39,683 nucleotides of DNA, from NCBI GenBank assembly GCA_003567075.1, contig PXAU01000134.1, positions 1 to 39,683 on the forward strand, read 5' to 3'. The position numbers were made by a program, and so were the translations under genes. The DNA comes from Trueperaceae bacterium (GTDB lineage Bacteria > Deinococcota > Deinococci > Deinococcales > Trueperaceae). The notes under the pieces are model-generated. The model was not told the DNA's origin. It made no database searches and worked only from the letters and a program-made list of their open reading frames with translations. Below are positions 23,246 to 30,194 of the stretch, piece by piece. Every line of letters starts with the position of its first letter. Within the stretch, counting starts at the first letter, position 1.

Positions 23246-23275
23246 TATCGTAGCATGATACACACCCCCACCAAG
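23246..23275 (-). promoter_or_regulatory. Predicted promoter and operator of the RHH-kinase operon
   Basis: On the minus strand CTTGGT (23275-23270) and TACGAT (23252-23247) are 17 bp apart. An inverted repeat TATC (23246-23249) N7 GATA (23257-23260) covers the -10 box, a plausible autoregulatory operator for the RHH protein. Both assignments are weak on their own. Confidence 0.35.
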
Positions 23276-23284
23276 CGGGTCGTG

Positions 23285-23313
23285 TTGACATCACGTACGG
23301 TACTCCATAGACT
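23285..23313 (+). promoter_or_regulatory. Promoter of murA
   Basis: Perfect -35 TTGACA (23285-23290), 17-bp spacer and -10 TAGACT (23308-23313). Transcription should begin near 23320, about 45 bases before the ATG. The 5' leader holds a small inverted repeat CCGCA-N6-TGCGG (23338-23353) just before the ribosome-binding site GGAAGGGA. The promoter is back-to-back with that of the RHH-kinase operon, 10 bp between their -35 boxes. Confidence 0.75.
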
Positions 23314-23364
23314 ACGGATGAGCATCATGTGTAAACACCGCATGGTGGTGCGGAAGGGAACGCG

Positions 23365-24699
23365 ATGGAACGATCGCGACAGACGATGGTCATCGAGGGC
23401 GCCCGGCCGCTGCACGGTGCCCAGACGATCCACACCGCGAAGAACTCGGCCCTGTACCTGATCCTCGCCAGCTTGCTCAGCGACGAACCGCTGCTCCTGC
23501 GCGACGTGCCGCGGCTGGCCGACGTGCTGGTGGAACTCGAACTGCTCGAGCACTTGGGAGCCCAGGTGCGTTGGGACGGGCGCGACCTCCACCTGCACGC
23601 GCGCGAGGTGAAGCGCACCAGCGCGCCGTACGCCCTCGTCAACCGTATGCGCGCCAGCTTCGTGGCGATGGGCGCGCTGCTGGCCAGAGCGGGGGAGGCC
23701 CGCATCTCCATGCCGGGTGGCTGCGCTTTCGGGCCGCGCCCGGTGGACCGTCATCTGGCCGCCTTCCGCGCGCTCGGCATCGAGGTGGAGGAGGCCGGCG
23801 GCGCCTTCGGGGTGCGGCGGCGCGGCGCCGTGAGCGGCACGGTCACGTTCGAGGCGCCCACCGTTGGCGGCACCCAGAACGTGCTCCTCGCCAGCGCGCT
23901 GGGCACGGGCGAGGTCACCATCGAGAACGCCGCGCTCGAGCCGGAGGTCGCCGACCTGGCGGCGCTGCTGAACGCCATGGGTGGCCAGGTGGCGGGCGCC
24001 GGCACCCCGGTGATCCAGGTGCGGGGCGTACCGCGCATGCACGGCGCCAGCTTCCGGCCCATCCCCGACCGCATCGAGGCGGGCACCTTCATGCTGGCCA
24101 CCGCCGCGACCCGCGGCAACGTGCTGCTCGAGGGCCTGCGTCCGACCCACGTCCAAGCGGTGCTCGACGCGCTGACCGAGACCGGGGTGCGGGTGGTGCC
24201 CGAGGGGCCGACCAGCGTGCGGATCGACGCCACCGGCGACCTGGTCGCCACCGACGTCACGGCCACGGAGTACCCCGGCGTCCCTACCGACCTGCAAGCC
24301 CCCTTCGGGGCATACCTCGCGACGCTTCCAGGCGTGAGCGTGGTGCGCGACCGGGTGTACCCCGACCGCTTCACGCACGTACCCGAGCTGCAGCGCATGG
24401 GGGCGTCGCTGGAGCTGACCGACCGCACGCTCGTCATCCGTGGCGGGCAGCCGCTGCACGGCGACGCGGTGCACGCGGCCGACATCCGCGCCGGCGGGGC
24501 GCTGGTGGTGGCTGCGCTGGCGGCGAAGGGCCGCTCGCGGGTCAGCGGCCTCGAGGTGATCGACCGGGGCTACGAGCGCTTGGCGCCCCGGCTCGCGTCA
24601 CTCGGCGCCGAGGTCTGGCTCGAATCCGGCGTGGCCTCCTCGTCGGGCGCCTCGCTCTCCGTGCCGTCTGCGGGCGCGGGCGCGTCCTCGTCACCCTGA
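23365..24699 (+). CDS. murA: UDP-N-acetylglucosamine 1-carboxyvinyltransferase (MurA)
   Basis: MurA transfers enolpyruvate from PEP to UDP-GlcNAc, the first committed step of peptidoglycan synthesis. The 444-residue product has Lys26-Asn27 in HTAKNSAL, MRASFVAMGALL, the loop Cys120 in PGGCAFGPRP (so fosfomycin-type alkylation should be possible), the catalytic Asp in PTDLQAPFGAYL and Arg in DIRAGGALVVAAL. The N-terminal segment is somewhat divergent from typical MurA (QTIHTAKNSALYL), so it may be a second paralogue. The last 20 or so residues (Ser/Ala/Gly-rich) extend past the usual end and lie antisense to the convergent gene, with which it shares 130 bp. Confidence 0.9.
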   Translation: MERSRQTMVIEGARPLHGAQTIHTAKNSALYLILASLLSDEPLLLRDVPRLADVLVELELLEHLGAQVRWDGRDLHLHAREVKRTSAPYALVNRMRASFVAMGALLARAGEARISMPGGCAFGPRPVDRHLAAFRALGIEVEEAGGAFGVRRRGAVSGTVTFEAPTVGGTQNVLLASALGTGEVTIENAALEPEVADLAALLNAMGGQVAGAGTPVIQVRGVPRMHGASFRPIPDRIEAGTFMLATAATRGNVLLEGLRPTHVQAVLDALTETGVRVVPEGPTSVRIDATGDLVATDVTATEYPGVPTDLQAPFGAYLATLPGVSVVRDRVYPDRFTHVPELQRMGASLELTDRTLVIRGGQPLHGDAVHAADIRAGGALVVAALAAKGRSRVSGLEVIDRGYERLAPRLASLGAEVWLESGVASSSGASLSVPSAGAGASSSP

Positions 24700-25763
24700 T
24701 CGAGCGCCGCGGCGTCGTCCGCGGCCTCGTGGGCGGCCTCATCCGCGACATCGTCCGTGGTCTCGTCGCCCGCGTCCGCGGCCTCGGGCTGGATGCCCGA
24801 CTGCTCAGACGCCACCAGGGCAGGCGGCAGATCGACGTCAGCGATCAGCTCGGGGCCGGCGGCCGCTGGTTGCGTGTCGGCGGCTTCCGTCTCGGGCGTC
24901 GCGACATCGGTCTCCGCTGGTGTCTCGCTCGCGACGGCCGTTGCCGGCCGATGGCGCGACGGCAGCGAACGAACGCGTAGCACCACGCCGGCGAGCGCAA
25001 CGACGAACCCGGTGACCATCAGCACGATCCACGACCACGTGCCCAGGTCCCCTGGGCCGCGCGTGACCTGCCGTGGCAGCTCACCGCGCGCGAGCGCCGC
25101 GGCGCGCTGCTCCAGGTCCGACGGGAACACGTCCACGACCGGCACCACCTGGCTGGGTGAGGAGAAGGCCCAGGCCGATGCGTCGCGCGTCAAGGGCCGC
25201 CAACCGTCGGGTCGGAAGGGATCGTAGACGCCGCTGATCGCGTACACGCGGGGCGGCTCCTGTGGCCGTCGGAAGGGTGTCAACAGGGTCAGGTCGCGGC
25301 CGTCCACGACCACCTCGATCGGTACCGGCGCTGCCAGATCGACGCCGCCCTGCGGGTCGGCCTGCCAGCCCCAAGCGCCGTCACCGGTGATGCGGAAGGC
25401 GAGTTGCCAGCCCTCGCCCAGCGGCATCGACAGCCCCGATCCCGGTAGCAGCGCCTCGGCGCCGCCCGGCTCCGTGTCGAGGTACACCTCGATGATGGGC
25501 TGGGTGATGCCGATCGGTAGTCCACCGCTGCCGTCGACCGCCGCCAGCGTGACGCTGATGCGGATCGGGTCACCTTCGAGCAAGCGCACGTCCAGCAGGT
25601 CGTACCAGGCCGGATCCGAGTAGCGCGGTGCGGTCGGCGGCCGCAGGCTCCCATCGCCTGCGGCGTCGAGCTGCGCCGAGGCGGTGCCGTGGCCGATGCC
25701 GGCGAGCAGCGCCAGGACAGCGAGGAGCCAGGTGCCTGCGCGCTGACGGGCGCGCGCGCTCAT
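24570..25763 (-). CDS. Membrane-anchored protein with glucodextranase-C-like (DOMON-type) domain
   Basis: A 397-residue envelope protein. Residues 1-30 form a signal peptide (WLLAVLALLAGIGHGTASAQ). About 35-235 resemble the C-terminal beta-sandwich of glucodextranase (PF09985-like): WYDLLDVRLLEG, a central IIEVYLDTEPGGAEALLPG and the end pattern VYAISGVYDPFRPDGWRPLTRDASAWAF ... VVDVFP. One membrane helix (WSWIVLMVTGFVVALAGVVL) follows, then a very acidic Ala/Glu/Asp/Thr tail of about 125 residues. By topology the domain would be outside and the tail inside. No enzyme function is implied. ATG start overlaps the yvcK-like stop (ATGA). The last 43 codons are antisense to murA. Confidence 0.75.
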   Translation of the reverse strand: MSARARQRAGTWLLAVLALLAGIGHGTASAQLDAAGDGSLRPPTAPRYSDPAWYDLLDVRLLEGDPIRISVTLAAVDGSGGLPIGITQPIIEVYLDTEPGGAEALLPGSGLSMPLGEGWQLAFRITGDGAWGWQADPQGGVDLAAPVPIEVVVDGRDLTLLTPFRRPQEPPRVYAISGVYDPFRPDGWRPLTRDASAWAFSSPSQVVPVVDVFPSDLEQRAAALARGELPRQVTRGPGDLGTWSWIVLMVTGFVVALAGVVLRVRSLPSRHRPATAVASETPAETDVATPETEAADTQPAAAGPELIADVDLPPALVASEQSGIQPEAADAGDETTDDVADEAAHEAADDAAALDQGDEDAPAPADGTESEAPDEEATPDSSQTSAPSDASRGAKRS

Positions 25764-27079
25764 CGGCGCCCACCCGCCCCCGTGGCCAGCTCGACGAGCG
25801 CCGCCGCCAGGCGCTCGGGGTCGTGCTGCGCGTGGACGCCGGCGTCGAGCATGGGCCGCTGCAGCAGCCGGATGCCGGCCTCGGTGAAGGGCGCTGGATC
25901 CACCGTCACCAAGCTGGCGCCTTCATCGGCGTAGGCGGCGAGCCGACGCTCGTCGAGCGGCTCGTCGTTGACCATGACCACGTCGGGGTAGCGGCCGAGG
26001 TGCTCATGGAGGGCCGCGACGTGCTCCCAAGCGTCCAAACCGGTCGTCTCGCCGTCTTCCGTCATGATGTTGCACACGTAGGTCAGCGGTGCCCTGGTCT
26101 GCAGCAGTGCCGCCCGCACCGCGGGCACGAGCAGCGGCGGCACCGTCGAGGTGAAGAGGCTTCCCGGCCCGAGCACCACCAGGTCGGCGGCCTCGAGCGC
26201 CTCGAGCACCTCGGGCAGCGCCTCGGGTTCGGCTGGCTGCAGCCGCACCGTGGTGATGGCGCCGCCGCCTTCGTGCGCGCGGCGTTCGCCGACCAACTCG
26301 CGCCCGTCGCGCTTGCGCACCGACAGCTCGACCGGATGGGCGGTCACGGGGTAGACCGCGCCCCACAGGTCGAGCATGCGGTTGGCGGTCCGCAACGCGT
26401 CGCCGAAGTCCTGCTCGACTTCGGTCAGGGTGGTCAGGAAGAGGTTGCCGAAGGTGTGCCCGCGCAGCTCGTCGCCGCGCGAGAAGCGGTACCCGAGGAG
26501 CCGCCCGAGCGCCGCTTCGTCGCTCGACAGGGCGGCCAGGCAATCGACCAGGTCACCGGGTGCGGGCATCCCGAACGCCGCGCGCAGCCGGCCGGAGGAG
26601 CCGCCGTCGTCGCTCACGGCAACGACCGCGGTCAGGTTCGAGGTCGACCGGCGCAGGCCGCGCAGGAGACGCGAGAGCCCGGTCCCGCCACCCAAGGCCA
26701 CGATCCGGGGGCCGCGCGCGCATCGCAGTCGCTCGTGCAGCAGGGCCCCGGCGGCGCTCGGCTCCGACAGCCAGTGCGACAGCAGCGAGCGGTTCAGTCG
26801 CTTCACCGCGTAGCTGACCACCCAGACGCCCAGCAGCACCAACGCCAACGCCAACCAACCCCCCAGGAGCGACCAGGATGGCGCCGCGAGCACGTCCTCG
26901 ATCGGCTCGGCAACCGTCTGCCGCGCCTCGCCCAGGAGCCACACCACCCCGGCGGCGGCTCCCAGGGCGAACACGAGACCACCTGCCACTGCCAGCGCCA
27001 CGTGGCGCTTGACGCCCATCCCCGGCGTCAACCAGTAGCGCCAGGTCCGCAGCCCGGCGGCCCGTCCGCGACGGCTCAC
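25760..27079 (-). CDS. yvcK: YvcK/GlmR-like gluconeogenesis factor with N-terminal membrane helices
   Basis: YvcK (GlmR) is a CofD-like protein that binds UDP-sugars and adjusts precursor flow into peptidoglycan. The 439-residue product has two predicted membrane helices (about 26-50 and 70-92), then the conserved domain: LGGGTGLSRLLRGL (130-142), VSDDGGSSGRLR, GHTFGNLFLTTL, LGPGSLFTSTVPPLLVP and YVCNIMTEDGETTGLDAWEH. The membrane-bound form occurs in several phyla; Bacillus YvcK is soluble. GTG 27079 overlaps the stop of the SPOR gene (GTGA); the 545-residue track ORF over-extends. Its place in an operon with SPOR and glucodextranase-C-like proteins fits an envelope role. Confidence 0.9.
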   Translation of the reverse strand: MSRRGRAAGLRTWRYWLTPGMGVKRHVALAVAGGLVFALGAAAGVVWLLGEARQTVAEPIEDVLAAPSWSLLGGWLALALVLLGVWVVSYAVKRLNRSLLSHWLSEPSAAGALLHERLRCARGPRIVALGGGTGLSRLLRGLRRSTSNLTAVVAVSDDGGSSGRLRAAFGMPAPGDLVDCLAALSSDEAALGRLLGYRFSRGDELRGHTFGNLFLTTLTEVEQDFGDALRTANRMLDLWGAVYPVTAHPVELSVRKRDGRELVGERRAHEGGGAITTVRLQPAEPEALPEVLEALEAADLVVLGPGSLFTSTVPPLLVPAVRAALLQTRAPLTYVCNIMTEDGETTGLDAWEHVAALHEHLGRYPDVVMVNDEPLDERRLAAYADEGASLVTVDPAPFTEAGIRLLQRPMLDAGVHAQHDPERLAAALVELATGAGGRR

Positions 27080-27846
27080 GGTGCGGTGCCGGCCGGTGGG
27101 CGGCATGCCACGACGGCGTCCTCCCAGACGACGATCACCACGTCGGCGACCTGGCCGATCAGCCTCCCTGGACAGAGCACCACGGGCACGCCGTCGCTCT
27201 CGTCGAAGACCACGGGTCCGCCGGCGATCGCACCGCTGCGGTAGCGCCAGCTCAGCGCCGACGTCGCCAGCGGCTCGGGTTCGCCGTCGCCCTGCAGCAC
27301 CTGCCAGCGCACGCCGTCGTGGCGCAGGTGGCCGACGTGGCCGGCCAACTCGACCCTGAAGGTCGGTTTGTGGCCCACGTCGTGCAGCGCCGTCCACGAG
27401 GCCGGGGTCAGGAAGCCGACGTCGACGTGGACGCAGGCCCGCTCGGATGCGGGGTCGTGCGGCACCACCACGGCCTCGCGCGCGTGGCCCTCGAGGAGGA
27501 GCGCCGCGATGCCGACGGCCGCATCACGTGAGGTCCAGCAGCCGACCCGGACCCGCACGAACTGCAGCCCGTCGGCCATGGTGAACTCGGTGAAGGCCGG
27601 GAAGCCGGCGAAGCGCAGCGTTGCGGCCGAGCGCTCGGCCTCACGCAGGTCGCGCAGCGCCACGGTCTGGACCGCCCAGCCGACGGCCTCGTCCTGCGCC
27701 TTGGCGAACGTCAGCAGCGCGAACAGGGTCAGGGCCACGCCCAGACTGCCGGTCAGGCCGCGCCGCCAGGCCAGCGCCCGCCGCCCCGGACGCGCGGCGT
27801 CGCCGGCGATCGCCTGGGGCGCGGCGTCGATGACGACCGTGTTCAT
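27076..27846 (-). CDS. SPOR-domain membrane protein
   Basis: A 256-residue protein with a short cytoplasmic N-terminus, one membrane helix (about 30-49, LTGSLGVALTLFALLTFAKA) and an extracytoplasmic SPOR-like module at about 57-120 (WAVQTVALRDLREAERSAATLRFAGFPAF ... FVRVRVGCWTSRDAAVGIAALL). SPOR modules bind glycan strands lacking stem peptides, often at division sites. The C-terminal 135 residues contain several Cys and Trp residues, match nothing I recognise, and end CRPPAGTAP. ATG 27846 overlaps the hisH stop (ATGA). Position between hisH and a YvcK-like gene is unexpected; the link to cell wall genes downstream makes more sense than one to histidine. Confidence 0.8.
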   Translation of the reverse strand: MNTVVIDAAPQAIAGDAARPGRRALAWRRGLTGSLGVALTLFALLTFAKAQDEAVGWAVQTVALRDLREAERSAATLRFAGFPAFTEFTMADGLQFVRVRVGCWTSRDAAVGIAALLLEGHAREAVVVPHDPASERACVHVDVGFLTPASWTALHDVGHKPTFRVELAGHVGHLRHDGVRWQVLQGDGEPEPLATSALSWRYRSGAIAGGPVVFDESDGVPVVLCPGRLIGQVADVVIVVWEDAVVACRPPAGTAP

Positions 27847-28472
27847 GGGGCGTCGCCACGCACGACGTCGCCGAAGTTGCGCAGCACCTGCAAGCCGACC
27901 GCCTGGCTCTTCTCGGGGTGGAACTGGGTGGCGTGCAGGCGCCCGAGCGAGACGGCGCTCAGGAAGCGTGTGGCGCCGTAGATCGTCTCGGCGCCCTCCG
28001 GCACGGCACCGGCAGGGAAGGTCACGTAGTAGGAGTTGGCGAAGTACACGAAGGCGCCCGCGGGCACGCCGCGCAGCAGCGCCGGTGCGCCGAGCGGCCA
28101 CAGCTGGTTCCAGCCCATCTGCGGCACGCTCGCGGCGCCCGCCGGGAAGCGTCGCACCTCGGCGTCGAGGACGCCGAGGCCGGGCACGCCCGGCGCCTCC
28201 TCGGAGCCTCGCGTGAGCAGTTGCAGGCCCACGCAGATGCCCAGGAAGGGGGCGTCGGAGGCCAGGTGGTCGGCCACGACCGGCGCGAAACCGGAGCGCT
28301 CGAAGGAACGCATGACCTGCCCGAAATGGCCCTGCCCGGGTAGGACCAGCGCTCGTGCCTCGCGCGCCTCCTCGGGGTCGGCACTGCGGCGCACGGGTAC
28401 GCCCGCCGCCAGCAGCGCCTTCTCGACGCTGTGCAGGTTCCCGGCACCGTAGTCGATCAGGACCACGTTCAC
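27843..28472 (-). CDS. hisH: Imidazole glycerol phosphate synthase, glutaminase subunit
   Basis: HisH releases ammonia from glutamine and passes it to HisF, which makes imidazole glycerol phosphate and AICAR. The 209-residue protein starts MNVVLIDYGAGNLHSVEKAL and has the triad: Cys80 in LGICVGLQLL, and His185 with Glu187 in HATQFHPEKS. The oxyanion strand region VPQMGWNQLW is normal. GTG 28472 overlaps the hisB stop (GTGA). hisF and hisA are absent from the window. Confidence 0.96.
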   Translation of the reverse strand: MNVVLIDYGAGNLHSVEKALLAAGVPVRRSADPEEAREARALVLPGQGHFGQVMRSFERSGFAPVVADHLASDAPFLGICVGLQLLTRGSEEAPGVPGLGVLDAEVRRFPAGAASVPQMGWNQLWPLGAPALLRGVPAGAFVYFANSYYVTFPAGAVPEGAETIYGATRFLSAVSLGRLHATQFHPEKSQAVGLQVLRNFGDVVRGDAP

Positions 28473-29068
28473 GGTGCGAGCAGCGTCCCCTTGGTCGAGG
28501 GGAGTTCGTCGTGGGTGGTGCGCGTCGCGCTGCGCAGCGCTCGCGCCAGGGCCTTGACGGCCGCTTCGCAGACGTGGTGTGCCTCGCCGGGCGCGAGGAT
28601 GCGGACGTGGAGGCTGACGCGGGCATGGTTCACGAAGCCGCGCAACAGCTCCCGCAGGTGGTACGCGGAGAAGCCGTTGGCGCTGCCGGGCACGCCGGCG
28701 GGCTCGAACGCCAGGAAGGGACGCCCGGACAGGTCGAGCACCACCTGAACGAGCGTCTCGTCCATCGGCACGATCGCGTCGGCGTAACGCTCGATCCCAT
28801 GGGCGTCGCCAACCGCCGCTTGCAGCGCCTGGCCCAGGGTGATGCCGACGTCCTCGGCCAGGTGGTGCACGTCGACGTGGAGGTCGCCGCTGGCCTCTAC
28901 CTCCAACCCCATGCGACCGTGCCGCAGCAGCTGCTCCAGCAGGTGCGCCACGAAGCCGTGGTCGCAGCGGATCGCGCCGCCCTGCCCGTCCACGTCGAGC
29001 ACGATGCGGATGTCGGTCTCCTTGGTGACGCGGTGGACCTCGGCGCGGCGGGCCTCAGACGTTGGCAT
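28469..29068 (-). CDS. hisB: Imidazoleglycerol-phosphate dehydratase
   Basis: This Mn-dependent enzyme converts imidazole glycerol phosphate to imidazole acetol phosphate. The monofunctional 199-residue protein has the duplicated fold with both metal motifs: VHHLAEDVGI (His68, His69, Glu72) and HHVCEAAVKALARAL. It also has PMDETLVQVVLDLSGRP and the C-terminal PSTKG. The usual FFDHMLDQ and DDHHTVED appear as FVAHLLEQ and DVHHLAED: ligands are kept but neighbouring acidic residues are lost. ATG 29068 lies inside the end of hisC, a 14-bp overlap. Confidence 0.94.
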   Translation of the reverse strand: MPTSEARRAEVHRVTKETDIRIVLDVDGQGGAIRCDHGFVAHLLEQLLRHGRMGLEVEASGDLHVDVHHLAEDVGITLGQALQAAVGDAHGIERYADAIVPMDETLVQVVLDLSGRPFLAFEPAGVPGSANGFSAYHLRELLRGFVNHARVSLHVRILAPGEAHHVCEAAVKALARALRSATRTTHDELPSTKGTLLAP

Positions 29069-30152
29069 GGTGCGCTCCTTCCGGGCTCGCGGCGTCAGCG
29101 AGCGCCTCGTCCAAGGCTGCCACGAAGGCGTCGTTCTCGGCGCGGGTACCGACGCTGACGCGCAAGCACCCCTCCAGTCCCGGCAGGTGGTCCTGGCGGC
29201 GCACGAGCACCCCGCGCGCCGCCAGGCCCGCGAAGGTGGCCTCTGCGTCCGCCACGCGCAGCAGCAGGAAGTTCGTCACCGAGGGGAAGATGGTGAGCGC
29301 TGGGCGTGCACGCAGCAACGCCGCGAGGCGATCGCGCTCGGCGCGCAACGTCGCCACGCGCTCGGCGACGTAGGCCGGTGCTTCGAGCACGGTCTCGAGC
29401 ACCGCCGCCTGCAACGACGACACCGCGAAGGGGAGCACCACCTTCTGCAGCTGTTCCGCCAGGGCCTCGTCGGCCAGCGCGTAGCCGAGGCGCACGCCGG
29501 CCAGGCCGAAGGCTTTGGAGAAGGTGCGCAACGACACCACCGTGTCGTGCTCGCGCACGACCGCCGCGTGGTCGCTGCCGGCGAAGGCGCCGTAGGCCTC
29601 GTCGACCACGGTGAGCCAGCGGCGTTCGCCGGCCCGTACCAGGGCCTCGACCTCGGCCGCCTCGACCGCGTTGCCGGTGGGTGCCATGGGGGCGGCCAGG
29701 AAGTGCACGCCCTCACCGTGCGCCAGCTCGCCTAGGAGGGCCGCACGCGGCAGCTCGAAGCCGGGATCGAGCGGCACCAGCCGCAGGTCGGCACCCACCA
29801 GCTGGGCCTGCAGCGCGTAGAGCGAGAACGAGGGTGTCACGCTGAGCACGCGTCGGCCGAGGCCAGCGGCGATGGCGGCAGCCTGGATGAGCACGTTCGA
29901 GCCCGGCGCCACGACCACGCCCGCTTCGGGCCAGTCCTCGAAGCTGGCGATGCGCTCGCGCAGGCGCTCGGCATGCAGCTCCGGGTAGCGGTGCGACGGC
30001 AGCTCGGCCAGACGCTCGAGCGACCGTTCTCGCAAGGCCTCGGGCAGGTCCCAGGGGCTCTCGTTCTGGTCGAGCTTGACCGGTTGATCGTGGTGGCGGA
30101 AGTGGTACGCCGGCAACGCCGTGACGGCGGAGCGGATGGGCATGGCCGTCAT
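29055..30152 (-). CDS. hisC: Histidinol-phosphate aminotransferase
   Basis: HisC makes histidinol phosphate from imidazole acetol phosphate with glutamate as donor. This 365-residue fold-type I PLP enzyme has VKLDQNESPWDLPEAL, RYPELHAERLRERIA, the PLP-phosphate loop APGSNVLIQ, Asp184 in VVDEAYGAF, the Schiff-base Lys213 in TFSKAFGLAGVRLGY, and the substrate Arg in LRVSVGTRAEND. The normally conserved NPNNPTG is PMAPTGN, so Ala157 stands where the Asn that hydrogen-bonds the PLP ring hydroxyl is expected. I choose ATG 30152, which has a GGGGGTG sequence 7 bases upstream; ATG 30143 is possible. Context with hisB/hisH supports the name. Confidence 0.92.
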   Translation of the reverse strand: MTAMPIRSAVTALPAYHFRHHDQPVKLDQNESPWDLPEALRERSLERLAELPSHRYPELHAERLRERIASFEDWPEAGVVVAPGSNVLIQAAAIAAGLGRRVLSVTPSFSLYALQAQLVGADLRLVPLDPGFELPRAALLGELAHGEGVHFLAAPMAPTGNAVEAAEVEALVRAGERRWLTVVDEAYGAFAGSDHAAVVREHDTVVSLRTFSKAFGLAGVRLGYALADEALAEQLQKVVLPFAVSSLQAAVLETVLEAPAYVAERVATLRAERDRLAALLRARPALTIFPSVTNFLLLRVADAEATFAGLAARGVLVRRQDHLPGLEGCLRVSVGTRAENDAFVAALDEALADAASPEGAHHANV

Positions 30153-30194
30153 GCTACCGCACCCCCTGACCGCCACGGCGCGAGGGGGCCGGGA

